Origin: Billgrantia sulfidoxydans
Lineage (GTDB): Bacteria > Pseudomonadota > Gammaproteobacteria > Pseudomonadales > Halomonadaceae
Length of the DNA stretch: 64,000 nt
Reading direction: 5' to 3'
Assembly: GCF_017868775.1 (NCBI RefSeq)
Contig: NZ_CP053381.1
Coordinates: forward strand, 434,001 to 498,000
Made by a program: the position numbers and the translations under genes. Positions 1 through 8,322 of the stretch are shown piece by piece. A model generated the notes under the pieces. It saw only the letters and a program-made list of their open reading frames with translations, did no database searches and had not been told where the DNA came from. Each line of letters starts with the position of its first letter. The first letter of the stretch is position 1.

Positions 1-21
1 GCTGCGCATCCGTGGCGAGAT

Positions 22-52
22 GACGAGGGCCGATCCAGGATCGGCCCTCGTC
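22..52. terminator. Hairpin, probable bidirectional terminator
   Basis: A perfect 13-bp stem (22-34 pairing with 40-52) with a 5-nt loop lies just downstream of the leftward Tim44-like gene. There is no clear T run on either side, so it could be a weak terminator or only a structured spacer. A TGA at 21-23 may be the end of a rightward gene lying outside the window. Confidence 0.5.
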
Positions 53-64
53 GTGGGAGGACCC

Positions 65-886
65 TCAGCTGGCGTTCTGCTCGATGCCCTGTAGGTACCA
101 GGGAGCGCCATCGCGCACATCGCGAAGCAGGTGCCATGTCTCGTTGAACTCGGTCTGCTCGCCGTTCTCTTCGAGAATGCCATGGAAGATGACCGTGGCC
201 TCCGCTTGGCCATTTATCTCCCGCACGTTGCCGAGTTCTGCCAACAGGCGGACGATCTCCGTGCGGTTGTTGGCCGGCTGCTTGGCGCGCTCTTCGCGCA
301 GCAGGTTGTAGAGTTCGGGCGTGACGTACTCCTGAATGTCAGCGAAGTCATTATTGTCCCAGGCGCGCTGCAGGGTCATGAAGTGCTCCTTGGCGCCGGA
401 CAGGAATCGCTCGCGGTCGAACCAGGCCGGCAGGCTGCCGAAGCTGCCGCCACCCTTGGCGGCACCCTGAGCCGGCTGGAAGGCCTCGGGCTCGAACTGT
501 GACGGACGCTCGGCCGCTGGCTGGGGGCCTCCGGCCACGGCGGGGCGGCGGCGCGCCAGCAGGCGGAACAGCAGGAAGCCGAGGCCGGCCATCAGCAGGA
601 TGTCCATCAGCCGCAGTTCGTCGAAGGCGCCGCCGAAGAACAGTGCCGCCAGCAGCCCGCCGGCGAGCATGCCGCCCAGCATGCCGGGCATGCGTGAGCC
701 GGTGGCCTGGTTGGATTGCGCCTGGCGTGCCGGAGCGGCCTGGTTGGGTGCCGCGGCCGGCCGGTCGGCCGAGCGCGAGAAGCTGCCGACATTACCGCCG
801 CCGCCCATGCGGCGGGCTTCGGCATGTTCGACGGCCAGGCCAAAGCCCAGCACGGCGACCATCAGCATGACGAGGAAGTGACGCAT
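65..886 (-). CDS. Tim44-like domain membrane protein
   Basis: The 273-residue product starts with a signal-peptide-like segment (residues 1-24, ending AEA), then a Gly/Arg-rich stretch and a Pro/Ala/Gln-rich linker. Two closely spaced hydrophobic segments follow at about 66-110. The soluble C-terminal half (about 150-270) has the character of the Tim44 domain: an ERFLSGAKEHFMTLQRAWD-type start, a TPELY segment and a conserved FNETWHLLRD. Bacterial members are predicted inner-membrane proteins of unknown function. The gene is single and diverges from the hydrolase at 985. Confidence 0.85.
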   Translation of the reverse strand: MRHFLVMLMVAVLGFGLAVEHAEARRMGGGGNVGSFSRSADRPAAAPNQAAPARQAQSNQATGSRMPGMLGGMLAGGLLAALFFGGAFDELRLMDILLMAGLGFLLFRLLARRRPAVAGGPQPAAERPSQFEPEAFQPAQGAAKGGGSFGSLPAWFDRERFLSGAKEHFMTLQRAWDNNDFADIQEYVTPELYNLLREERAKQPANNRTEIVRLLAELGNVREINGQAEATVIFHGILEENGEQTEFNETWHLLRDVRDGAPWYLQGIEQNAS

Positions 887-926
887 CGAAGGATTCTCTC
901 TGCAAGGATTGGAGGTAAAGTCGAAT

Positions 927-954
927 TTGGGAGTCCCATTCTACCGGGTATGCT
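927..954 (+). promoter_or_regulatory. Putative sigma-70 promoter for the isochorismatase-family gene
   Basis: TTGGGA (927-932) and TATGCT (949-954) are separated by 16 bp. Transcription would begin near 961, which favours the ATG at 985 over the one at 964. Seen by eye only. Confidence 0.4.
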
Positions 955-984
955 GGGGCCTTGATGGCGAAAATGGAAAAAATC

Positions 985-1560
985 ATGCGCGTGACAAGCA
1001 AACAGAGCCTGCTGCTGATCGTGGACCTTCAGGCCGGCCTGCTGCCGGTCATCGATGGGGGTGACCAGGCCGTGGCCGAGGCGGCGTGGCTGGGGGGAAT
1101 CGCCGGCATCCTGGGCGTGCCTGTCTGGCTCACGGAGCAGTATCCCGAGGGCCTGGGCAGCAGCGAGCCGCGGCTGCTGGAAGCGCTACCCGGCCATCGG
1201 CTGTGGCGTAAGGTTCACTTCAATGCCCATGCCGAGCCGGATTTTGCCGCTGCGCTGGAGGCGAGCGGCAAGCGACAGATCGTGCTGTGCGGCAGCGAAG
1301 CCCATATTTGCGTGTTGCAGACTGGCCTGGGGCTGCTGGAAGCGGGCTACGAGGTGTACTGGCTCAGCGAGGCGACGGTCAGCCGGCGTGCCGAGGAGGC
1401 AAGGCTCGCCCGCGAGCGCATGATACGTGCAGGCGCGACCCCGGTGAGTGCCGACATGGTGGCCTACGAGTGGCTCGCGCGCTGTGACGAGGAGCCTTTC
1501 CGCCAGGTCCACAAGCGCTTTCTCAAGCCACGATCGGCGCGCCCGCTACGTTTCTTCTGA
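985..1560 (+). CDS. Isochorismatase-family cysteine hydrolase
   Basis: This 191-residue protein has the isochorismatase/nicotinamidase fold. The beta-strand aspartate is D14 in LLIVDLQ, a lysine sits at about 76 (LWRKVHF), and the nucleophile cysteine is at about 109 in GSEAHICVLQT. Many relatives (YcaC type) hydrolyse amides or imides, but the substrate cannot be read from sequence. In-frame ATGs also exist at 964 and 973. I chose 985 because the putative promoter places transcription start near 961 and family members start just before the first strand. It converges on yaaA with a 5-bp gap. Confidence 0.85.
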   Translation: MRVTSKQSLLLIVDLQAGLLPVIDGGDQAVAEAAWLGGIAGILGVPVWLTEQYPEGLGSSEPRLLEALPGHRLWRKVHFNAHAEPDFAAALEASGKRQIVLCGSEAHICVLQTGLGLLEAGYEVYWLSEATVSRRAEEARLARERMIRAGATPVSADMVAYEWLARCDEEPFRQVHKRFLKPRSARPLRFF

Positions 1561-1565
1561 AACGC

Positions 1566-2345
1566 TCAGCCCTGGTTCTCGCGGCGAGTGAAGACCAGGG
1601 TGTCGCCTTCCGACATGGCAGGATTGAAGGCATAACCCGCCACATCGAACGCCTTGAGTTCATCGGGGTCGTCCAGGCGCTGACGAATCATCCAGGCGGC
1701 CATGAGGCCGCGTGCCTTCTTGGCGTAGAAGCTGATGATCTTGAACGTGCCGTTCTTCTCGTCCTTGAACACCGGTGTGATCACACGGGCATCCAGCCGC
1801 TTGGTATCGACGGCCTTGAAGTACTCGTTGGAGGCCAGGTTGACCAGCACCTTCGAGCCGCTGGCGGCAATGGCCTCGTTGAGCGCCTCGGTCAGGGTGC
1901 CTTGCCAGTACGCGTATAGATCCTTGCCGGCCGGGTTGGGCAGCCGGGTGCCCATCTCGAGGCGGTAGGGCTGGATCAGGTCGAGCGGGCGCAGCAGCCC
2001 GTACAGGCCCGAGAGGATGCGCAGGTGCCGCTGGGCGAATGCGTTGTCCTCGTCGATGAAGCTGGCGGCTTCGAGACCTAAGTAGACGTCGCCCTGGAAG
2101 GCCTGTGCCGCCGGCTTGGCGTTTTCGGGCGTGAAGTGGGGCTGCCATTCCGCGAAGCGGGCGGCGTTGAGTCCGGCCAGCTTGTCGCTGATGCCCATCA
2201 GCTCGCTGAGCTGCTGCGGCGAGTAGTCGCGAAGAATGGCAACGAGTCGCTGGCTGTGGTCGAGAAAGTCCGGCTGCGAATGGACGGCCGTGGTGGCAGG
2301 GGTCTCGAAATCCAGCGTCTTCGCCGGCGAGATCACGCTCAGCAT
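1566..2345 (-). CDS. yaaA: Peroxide stress protein YaaA (DUF328)
   Basis: This 259-residue protein starts with the diagnostic [14 protein letters not shown]. It contains the [26 protein letters not shown] and MGTRL segments of the YaaA family and a C-terminal [10 protein letters not shown]. In E. coli YaaA limits intracellular free iron under hydrogen peroxide stress and is induced by OxyR. The frame runs further upstream, but family homology and the ATG at 2345 fix the start. Confidence 0.95.
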   Translation of the reverse strand: MLSVISPAKTLDFETPATTAVHSQPDFLDHSQRLVAILRDYSPQQLSELMGISDKLAGLNAARFAEWQPHFTPENAKPAAQAFQGDVYLGLEAASFIDEDNAFAQRHLRILSGLYGLLRPLDLIQPYRLEMGTRLPNPAGKDLYAYWQGTLTEALNEAIAASGSKVLVNLASNEYFKAVDTKRLDARVITPVFKDEKNGTFKIISFYAKKARGLMAAWMIRQRLDDPDELKAFDVAGYAFNPAMSEGDTLVFTRRENQG

Positions 2346-2467
2346 GGGGCGCTCCTGTAGCTGATAGGGGGCGAAACGGGAATGGAGCGAGTATACCAGC
2401 CGCGGGGCAATCATAGGGCTATCGTGGCGATAGCCCCGGCGCATCGAGCATTGGCGAAGGCGACGCC

Positions 2468-3499
2468 TCAGGGACAGGGGTTGGGGACCTGCCGATGGAT
2501 TTCGTCGATGGCGTCAAGCACGCTCTGCTCGAGCTTGAGCGATTCGCTGGCCAGGTTGCTCTCGAGCTGCTCCATGGTGGTGGCGCCGATGATGTTGCTG
2601 GTGAGGAAACTGCGCGAGTTGACGAAGGCCAGCGCCATCTGGGCCGGATCCAGATCGCTTTCCCGGGCGAGATCGACATAGGCGCGGGTGGCCTGCTCGG
2701 CGAGCGGTGAAGTATAGCGCTTGAAGCGCTCGAACAGCGTCAGGCGGGCGTTCTCGGGGCGGGCTCCGTCCAGGTACTTGCCGGACAGCACGCCGAAGCC
2801 GAGCGGCGAGTAGGCCAGCAGACCCACGTTCTCGCGATGGGCGACCTCGGCCAGACCGACCTCAAAGGTGCGATTGAGCAGGTTGTAGGGATTCTGGATC
2901 GAGGCCACACGCGGCAGATCGAGTCGTTCGGCCAGTTGCAGTGCCTTCATCACGCCCCATGGCGTCTCGTTGGAGAGGCCGATGGCGCGCACCTTGCCGG
3001 CAACCACCAGCTCCTTGAGCGCACCCAGGGTCTCTTCCAGAGGAATGGCCTCTTCCTCATCGTCGTGCTCATAGCCCAGCCGGCCGAAATAGTTGGTCGA
3101 GCGCTCGGGCCAGTGTAGTTGGTAGAGGTCGACATAATCGGTCTGCAGCCGGGCAAGGCTGGCGTCGATGGCCTGGTGGATATGCTGGCGATCGAGGTGC
3201 GGGCCGCCGCGGATATGCTCGAGGCCGGGGCCGGTCACCTTGGTGGCGATGATGACATCGTCGCGACTCTCGCGGCGCCTGAGCCAGTTACCTATGTAGG
3301 ACTCGGTGCGACCCTGGGTCTCCGGGCGGGGGGGAACCGGATACATCTCGGCGGCGTCGATGAAATTGATGCCGAAGGCTACGGCGCGGTCGAGCTGTTC
3401 ATGGGCCTCGGCTTCGCTGTTCTGCTCGCCGAACGTCATGGTGCCCAGGCACAGGCGACTGACCTCGATGCCCGTGTCGCCAAGCGGTCGCGTCTGCAT
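2468..3499 (-). CDS. Aldo/keto reductase, Tas-like
   Basis: A 343-residue NADP(H)-dependent oxidoreductase. The N-terminus ([24 protein letters not shown]) and the extended [19 protein letters not shown] segment are typical of the Tas/YghZ branch. The catalytic tetrad is visible as D and Y in FIDAAEMY, K in IIATKV and H in LYQLHWPER. Two tandem ATGs occur; the second (3499) has better spacing from the AGGAG site. Its substrate in the cell is unknown. Confidence 0.9.
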   Translation of the reverse strand: MQTRPLGDTGIEVSRLCLGTMTFGEQNSEAEAHEQLDRAVAFGINFIDAAEMYPVPPRPETQGRTESYIGNWLRRRESRDDVIIATKVTGPGLEHIRGGPHLDRQHIHQAIDASLARLQTDYVDLYQLHWPERSTNYFGRLGYEHDDEEEAIPLEETLGALKELVVAGKVRAIGLSNETPWGVMKALQLAERLDLPRVASIQNPYNLLNRTFEVGLAEVAHRENVGLLAYSPLGFGVLSGKYLDGARPENARLTLFERFKRYTSPLAEQATRAYVDLARESDLDPAQMALAFVNSRSFLTSNIIGATTMEQLESNLASESLKLEQSVLDAIDEIHRQVPNPCP

Positions 3500-3600
3500 C
3501 ATCGCTCCTGTATGAGGTAGGGTCGGAAGCGTTCTCGTGGCATATCCAGAGCCATGCTAGCCGAGGCCTACCAAGGCAGCAAATCGTGGGGGTTGAGTCG

Positions 3601-3645
3601 CCGCCGGGGCGAGCGTATGCTGGCGACCCTCAGCGGCCCCGGCGG
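3601..3645. repeat. Inverted repeat in the intergenic region before the Sel1 gene
   Basis: A 10-bp GC-only stem (3601-3610 with 3636-3645) encloses a 25-nt loop. It lies in the 247-bp gap between the leftward reductase and the rightward Sel1 gene. It could be a leader structure; nothing further supports a function. Confidence 0.35.
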
Positions 3646-3746
3646 AGTCCCGCGGCGAGCTCAAGACAGGCCATGGCGAAGATCACAGGGGCGTGAGCGT
3701 AGCGTCAACTGGCCAGCTTCAAGACGAACGCAAGGTTGTTTGCACC

Positions 3747-4265
3747 ATGACGCAGGCATCATCACTGTTTACCCGGCTCGAGTACCGTCTTGCGGAGCAG
3801 CTCTTTCATACGCGCTGGCTGCCTCGCTCGCCGCGTACCCAGCGTTTGACCATGCACCTCTTCGAGCGCTGCGCCGATGCCGGCCACCCTGCCGCGCTAT
3901 CGCTCTACGGGCATATGCTCTTCCAGCGCGGCGTCAGCCCGCAGGACAAGGCGCGCGGCGCGCGCTACGTTCTCGAGGCGGCACAGGCCGGCAATCTCAA
4001 GGCTCAGTTCCAGGCGGGGCGCATTCTCGAGCACGGCTGCGCCCAGTATCCGCGTCGCGAGGAGCGCGCCGTGACCTGGTATGCCCGCGCCGGCGAGGCC
4101 GGACATCCACTCGCCGCGCTTCGCCTGGCCAGGGCCTACCGCCTGGGCGAGTTGGGGTTGCCGGTGGACAGTGCCCAGGCCGAGCGCTGGCAGGCTCTGG
4201 CCGACCGCCATGCAGGCCTGGAAGGTGACGAGCTGGACATGGACGACCTCCAGGCCCGACACTGA
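3747..4265 (+). CDS. Sel1/TPR-like repeat protein
   Basis: This 172-residue protein is built from helical hairpins of the Sel1 type. The signatures AGHPAALSLYGHMLFQ, AGNLKAQFQAGRILEHG and AGEAGHPLAALRLARAYRLG are spaced about 36-40 residues apart, giving three to four repeats. There is no signal peptide, so a cytoplasmic scaffold or adaptor is likely. I chose the ATG at 3747 (MTQASSLFTRLEYRL) as the first start before the repeat domain; an upstream in-frame ATG at 3693 is possible. The exonuclease-like gene follows 55 bp later. Confidence 0.8.
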   Translation: MTQASSLFTRLEYRLAEQLFHTRWLPRSPRTQRLTMHLFERCADAGHPAALSLYGHMLFQRGVSPQDKARGARYVLEAAQAGNLKAQFQAGRILEHGCAQYPRREERAVTWYARAGEAGHPLAALRLARAYRLGELGLPVDSAQAERWQALADRHAGLEGDELDMDDLQARH

Positions 4266-4320
4266 CCCTTCCCTTCCACGGCTATGCAAGACGGCCCCGC
4301 TTTCGAGGACACGCCCATTC

Positions 4321-4821
4321 GTGACGCTGCCGACACTGCTGGATATCGAGGCGTCCGGGTTCGGGCGCGGTAGCTACCCCATCGAGATCGGCCTGGCGCG
4401 GGCCGACGGCAGCTGTTGCGCTTTCCTCATCCAACCCTTGGTGGAATGGACGCACTGGGACCCCAAGGCCGAGCTGCTGCATGGGATTTCCCGGGCGCGA
4501 CTGCAGCGCGAAGGGCTGCCCGTGGCCCAGGTCGCCCGCTGGCTCAACGACGAGCTGGGTGAGATCGGCGTGGCCTACAGTGACAGCTGGGGGTACGACA
4601 ATACCTGGCTATCGCTGCTGTTCCACCACGCCGGCATGCTGCCGGCCTTCCGCCTCGAGGCGCTGCGTATCCTGCTCAGTGAGCAGCAGCTTGCCTGCTG
4701 GCACAGGACCCGCGAGGCGCTGGTCAAGGAGTTGGGCATCCATCGTCATCGCGCCGGTGAGGATGCCCGGCTGCTGCAGCTTACCTATCAGCGCACCCGC
4801 CAGCAGGCTAATTGCGGCTAG
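4321..4821 (+). CDS. DEDDh 3'-5' exonuclease-like protein
   Basis: A 166-residue protein with an exonuclease-fold start, LPTLLDIEASGFG, in which the DxE pair of motif I is present. SDSWGYDNTW gives a candidate motif II aspartate, and HRHRAGEDARLL near the C-terminus gives the H-x4-D of motif III. The product is short, covering only a minimal RNase H-like fold. It could process RNA or DNA ends. The likely start is GTG at 4321, with GAGGAC about 10 nt upstream; no in-frame ATG lies close to the domain start. Confidence 0.7.
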   Translation: MTLPTLLDIEASGFGRGSYPIEIGLARADGSCCAFLIQPLVEWTHWDPKAELLHGISRARLQREGLPVAQVARWLNDELGEIGVAYSDSWGYDNTWLSLLFHHAGMLPAFRLEALRILLSEQQLACWHRTREALVKELGIHRHRAGEDARLLQLTYQRTRQQANCG

Positions 4822-4838
4822 GCTGTGCGAAGCCGGCG

Positions 4839-5810
4839 TCAGCTCTCTCCGCCCACCTCGAGCAGTACCTTGCCGATATTGGCGTCCCGCTCGACATGGG
4901 CGTGGGCGGCTTCGGCCTCGGTGATCGGCCAGGTGCGGTCGATCAAGGGTCGAATCTCGCCGCTCGCCAGGCGCGGCCAGACATGGGCCCGCAACGCGTC
5001 GAGAATGGCTCCCTTGGCCGCCGGCGGCTTAGCGCGCAACGTCGAGCCGATCAGCCGCTGGCGCTTCATCAGCATTCGCCCCAGGTCGAGTTCGGCGCGG
5101 CGTCCTCCCATGAGTCCGATCAGCACCAGGCGCCCGCCGGCATTGAGCACGCGCTGGTTGTCCGCCAGATAAGCACCGCCCACGGGGTCGAGGATCAAGT
5201 CGGCGCCACCCCATTGCTTCACGGCTTCCACGAAGCTGCCCTGGTGGCGATTGAACACGCCGTCGGCACCCAGCTCGCGGCAGGCGGCGAGCTTGTCATC
5301 GCTGCCTGCGGTTACGAAGCAGGGATGGCCGAAGGCCCGGCAGAGCTGGATCGCCGCGGTGCCCACGCCACTGGCGCCGGCATGCAGCAGGACGCGCTCG
5401 CCGGTCGCCAGCTGGCCTTCCATGAACAGGTTGAGCCAGGCGGTGGCGAACACCTCGGGGAGCGCGGCCGCCTCGCGCAGGCCGAAGCCGTCCGGCAGCG
5501 GCAGCACCTGCCTTGCATCGACCACCACCTCCTCGGCATAGCCGCCGCCCGCCAGCAGGGCGCAGACCCGCTCTCCCGGGCGCAGGCCATCGACGCCGGC
5601 GCCGACCTCGATCACCGTACCGCTGACCTCGAGACCGAGAAGGTGGCTGGCCCCGGGTGGCGGCGGGTAGTGGCCGCTGCGCTGCATCAGGTCGGCGCGA
5701 TTGACGCCGGCCCAGGCGACGCGTAGGCGTACCTCTCCCGCCGCGGGACCCTCGGGGGCGGGCTGGTCATGCCAGCGCAGGCAATCCTCATCGACGGCAA
5801 TGGCATGCAT
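4839..5810 (-). CDS. NAD(P)H:quinone oxidoreductase, PIG3/Qor type
   Basis: A 323-residue zinc-independent MDR-family reductase. The N-terminal GroES-like part contains VAWAGVNRADLMQRSGHYPPPPG, the PIG3-type signature. The Rossmann part has VLLHAGASGVGTAAIQLCR for NADPH binding. The zinc ligands of alcohol dehydrogenases are absent. It probably reduces quinones or reactive carbonyls in the cytosol. The LOG-family gene lies 11 bp upstream on the same strand, suggesting co-transcription. Confidence 0.9.
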   Translation of the reverse strand: MHAIAVDEDCLRWHDQPAPEGPAAGEVRLRVAWAGVNRADLMQRSGHYPPPPGASHLLGLEVSGTVIEVGAGVDGLRPGERVCALLAGGGYAEEVVVDARQVLPLPDGFGLREAAALPEVFATAWLNLFMEGQLATGERVLLHAGASGVGTAAIQLCRAFGHPCFVTAGSDDKLAACRELGADGVFNRHQGSFVEAVKQWGGADLILDPVGGAYLADNQRVLNAGGRLVLIGLMGGRRAELDLGRMLMKRQRLIGSTLRAKPPAAKGAILDALRAHVWPRLASGEIRPLIDRTWPITEAEAAHAHVERDANIGKVLLEVGGES

Positions 5811-5821
5811 GGGCAGTCTCC

Positions 5822-6379
5822 CTAGGTGGTGGTCTCGGTGAGCCGGGCTTCCAGGGCATCCAGCAGGGCGGCGGGCTCCTCGGCATCGACCAGGCAGCTG
5901 CGGGTGCGGGCATTGAGGAAGCCGTGCTCAACGGTGCTGTCGAGGAAGGCCAGCAGGGGGGAGTAGAAGCCGGCGGTATCGAGTACGCCGATGGGCTTGT
6001 CGTGAAGCCCCAGGTACTGCCAGGTCCAGGCCTCGAACAGCTCCTCCAGCGTGCCGATGCCGCCGGGCAGGGCGATGAACGCATCGGCATGGGCGGCCAT
6101 GCTGGCCTTGCGCTCGTGCATGTTGTTCACGCGAATCAGGGTCGGCAGCCTCTCGTGTGCCTGCTCGCGCTCCACCAGGTGGTCGGGCATCACGCCGATG
6201 ACGTCGCCGCCGCCTTCCAGCACGGCGTTGGCCAGTTCCCCCATCAGGCCGATGCGGGCGCCGCCATAGACCAGGCCATGCCCGCGCGCGGCCAGCTCAC
6301 GCCCGAGCGCTCGGGTGGCTTCAACGAAAGCGGGATCCCGACCGTCACGGGAGCCCAGGTAGACACAGAATCTCGACAT
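5822..6379 (-). CDS. LOG-family nucleoside 5'-monophosphate phosphoribohydrolase (TIGR00730)
   Basis: 185 residues with both LOG signatures: YGGARIGLMG near residue 40 and PGGIGTLEELFE near 105. LOG enzymes split nucleoside monophosphates such as cytokinin riboside monophosphate or AMP into base and ribose 5-phosphate. In free-living bacteria the role is probably nucleotide turnover. It was historically misannotated as lysine decarboxylase. Confidence 0.92.
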   Translation of the reverse strand: MSRFCVYLGSRDGRDPAFVEATRALGRELAARGHGLVYGGARIGLMGELANAVLEGGGDVIGVMPDHLVEREQAHERLPTLIRVNNMHERKASMAAHADAFIALPGGIGTLEELFEAWTWQYLGLHDKPIGVLDTAGFYSPLLAFLDSTVEHGFLNARTRSCLVDAEEPAALLDALEARLTETTT

Positions 6380-6445
6380 GCGCTTCTCCTTGGCAAGCCC
6401 TTATCCTAGCTGCCGGGGAGAGGCTTCGAAAGCGTCGAAATCGCG

Positions 6446-6967
6446 TCAGGGCAGGCAGTCGGCCACGGCGAACTCGGCGTCGAGCCACTGGCCGATGACG
6501 TTGGAGCCGCACAGGTGGTGGGCGTACTGGGTGTGCAGGCAGCGCACCTGGTCCCAGTTGGCAATGCCGCCGACGCCGCGTTCGCGCAATACCGCCTCGT
6601 AGCCGAGGCGCTCGACCTCGCTGCGCTGCGCCGGGCTCATGTTGCGCCAGCGGGTCTCGACATAATCGCGATGGCTGGCATGGTAGGCGGCGAGAAAATC
6701 GGCGTCGTCCCGCAGCCTGGCCTCAAGCTGCTTGATCACGCCACTGGCTTCGATCCGGGAGATGGCGACCTTGAGTCGCTCGGAGCAGAGCCAGTAGAGC
6801 GTGGGAAAGGGCTTGCCGTCGACGATGGGGGCCATGCGCAGCACCAGGGGTGTGCCTTCGCCATCGGTCGCGGCGACCGCCTCGATGCCGCGCGGGGCTC
6901 GCCCCAGCTGCTCGGCGATGATGCTCAGCTGGAGGGCGTCAGGCATCTGGTCGGTCTGGATCACCAT
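6446..6967 (-). CDS. DUF501 domain protein
   Basis: A 173-residue soluble protein matching DUF501 as I recall it: LGRAPRGIEAVAA near the start, a PFPTLYWLCSERL core, and a C-terminal GVGGIANWDQVRCLHTQYAHHL with clustered Cys and His. Function is unknown. The ATG at 6967 lies inside the 3-prime end of the preceding gene (29-nt overlap), indicating translational coupling. Confidence 0.8.
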   Translation of the reverse strand: MVIQTDQMPDALQLSIIAEQLGRAPRGIEAVAATDGEGTPLVLRMAPIVDGKPFPTLYWLCSERLKVAISRIEASGVIKQLEARLRDDADFLAAYHASHRDYVETRWRNMSPAQRSEVERLGYEAVLRERGVGGIANWDQVRCLHTQYAHHLCGSNVIGQWLDAEFAVADCLP

Positions 6968-7268
6968 CGTTGCGGTCCCGTACGAACTTGTTGGAGCGGC
7001 CCACGGCGCGAAAGAAGGTCCGGTTGAGCTGCTCTGGCGTGGGCACGTAGCCACGCCACTGGCGTTCGCAGTACTCGTTGGCCCGCGCCATCAGCATGTC
7101 GTAGAGGCGATTGAACGGCGCATCATAATCGTAGGGGTCGGCGCCGAACAAGCGGATATGCGGATAGTCGGCGAACCGCTCCATGAAATAGCGCTCCAGG
7201 TCGGCCTCCACGGCGCGATGCTGGGCCACGTTATCGGGGTCAAGCCAAAGGTTGTAGCGGATGCCCAT
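6939..7268 (-). CDS. Uncharacterised 109-residue protein
   Basis: A small acidic, Tyr/Asp/Arg-rich protein with no signal peptide or membrane segment. It includes YPHIRLFGADPYDYDAPFN, RQWRGYVPTPEQL and a charged tail. I do not recognise the family. Two adjacent ATGs are present; the second (7268) has proper spacing to AGGAG. It overlaps the DUF501 gene by 29 nt, so the two are probably made together. Confidence 0.65.
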   Translation of the reverse strand: MGIRYNLWLDPDNVAQHRAVEADLERYFMERFADYPHIRLFGADPYDYDAPFNRLYDMLMARANEYCERQWRGYVPTPEQLNRTFFRAVGRSNKFVRDRNDGDPDRPDA

Positions 7269-7354
7269 CATGCTCTCCTGCCAGGATGTATGGCCCCGCA
7301 TTCCGTCGGGGCATGGTGTTTTGACCACGAGAGCGCGGGGTCGGCTCATGCGAA

Positions 7355-7825
7355 TCAGGCACGCGCCAATGGGACCAGGCGCGCACGACACAGGCGGATC
7401 AGGTCGGCAGGCGCCAGGGCGATCTCCAGGCCGCGGCGTCCACCGCTGACATGCATCCGTTCAAGTGGCTCGGCGCTGGCGTCGAGGAAGGTCGGCAGGC
7501 GTTTCTTCTGCCCCAGCGGACTGATGCCGCCCAGCACGTAACCGGTGGCGCGCTCGGCCTCGGCCGCTTCGGCCATGCTCGCACGCCGGGCGCCGGCCGC
7601 CCTGGCCAGCGCCTTGAGATCGAGTTGGCCGGTGACCGGCACGATGCCCACCGCCAGGCGCCCATCGTCGAGGCAGGCGACCAGGGTCTTGAACACGCAG
7701 CGCGGATCGAGCCCCAGGGCGCGTGCCGCCTCCTCGCCGTAGGCCGGCGCGCGCGGGTCGTGCTCATAGCTGAGCAGCGCGAAGGCAGCGCCGTCGCGTT
7801 CCAGCGCCTTGACGGCCGGGGTCAT
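7355..7825 (-). CDS. ybaK: Cys-tRNA(Pro)/Cys-tRNA(Cys) deacylase YbaK/EbsC
   Basis: This 156-residue free-standing editing-domain protein hydrolyses Cys-tRNA(Pro) made in error by prolyl-tRNA synthetase. Diagnostic elements are CVFKTLVACLDDG (with the YbaK catalytic lysine), IVPVTGQLDLKALARAAG and the GYVLGGISPLGQKK loop. Its start overlaps the stop of the thioesterase gene by 4 nt (7822-7825), so they form a coupled pair. Confidence 0.95.
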   Translation of the reverse strand: MTPAVKALERDGAAFALLSYEHDPRAPAYGEEAARALGLDPRCVFKTLVACLDDGRLAVGIVPVTGQLDLKALARAAGARRASMAEAAEAERATGYVLGGISPLGQKKRLPTFLDASAEPLERMHVSGGRRGLEIALAPADLIRLCRARLVPLARA

Positions 7826-8235
7826 GCGTCGCTTGTCTCCTCGAGCGGCTGCAGATGGGCCTCGAGGGCTTCGCGCAGCTCACCCACGATGGGCACGGCA
7901 CGCTTCAGGCCGTGGTCGAAATGCACCATCACGGTATGCCCCAGGTTGGTCAGCCTTCCTTTCTGCCAGGCCTCCTGGGTCACGGTGAAGGAGCTGTTGC
8001 CCAGCCGCGAGACGTAAGTGCGGATCTCGATGTCGCTGCCGTAGTGCAGTTCGGCGCGATAGTCGATCTCCATGCGAGCCATGATCAGTCGCCACTGGCG
8101 CGGGTCGAGATCCGGCGTGAACAGGCGGAACAGGTCGTTGCGTGCCAGCTCGAACCAGGCGGGCAGCCGGGTATTGTTGACGTGGCCGAGGGCGTCAGTG
8201 TCGTAGAAGGCGGGTTCGATGGTGCGCACGAACAT
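7822..8235 (-). CDS. Hotdog-fold acyl-CoA thioesterase (4HBT family)
   Basis: 137 residues starting MFVRTIEPAFYDTDALGHVNNTRLPAW. This carries the 4-hydroxybenzoyl-CoA-thioesterase signature, with the catalytic Asp in YDTDALGHVNN. The middle (MEIDYRAELHYGSDIEIRT) and the VMVHFDHGLKRAVPI end are also typical. It probably cleaves short or medium acyl-CoA. The in-frame extension upstream runs through a tandem octamer repeat, so 8235 is preferred. Confidence 0.9.
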   Translation of the reverse strand: MFVRTIEPAFYDTDALGHVNNTRLPAWFELARNDLFRLFTPDLDPRQWRLIMARMEIDYRAELHYGSDIEIRTYVSRLGNSSFTVTQEAWQKGRLTNLGHTVMVHFDHGLKRAVPIVGELREALEAHLQPLEETSDA

Positions 8236-8252
8236 GTGAGAGTCCCTTTGCT

Positions 8253-8276
8253 GTCTTGTGGTCTTGTGGTCTTGTG
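8253..8276. repeat. Tandem octamer GTCTTGTG x3
   Basis: Three perfect copies of an 8-bp unit lie 18-41 bp upstream of the thioesterase start, in its leader or promoter region. The unit length is not a multiple of three, but the repeat is outside the chosen coding frame. Confidence 0.85.
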
Positions 8277-8322
8277 GCAAGCCGATGGCAGAGGGACAGC
8301 ATTGCCCCGAGCAAACGCTAGG

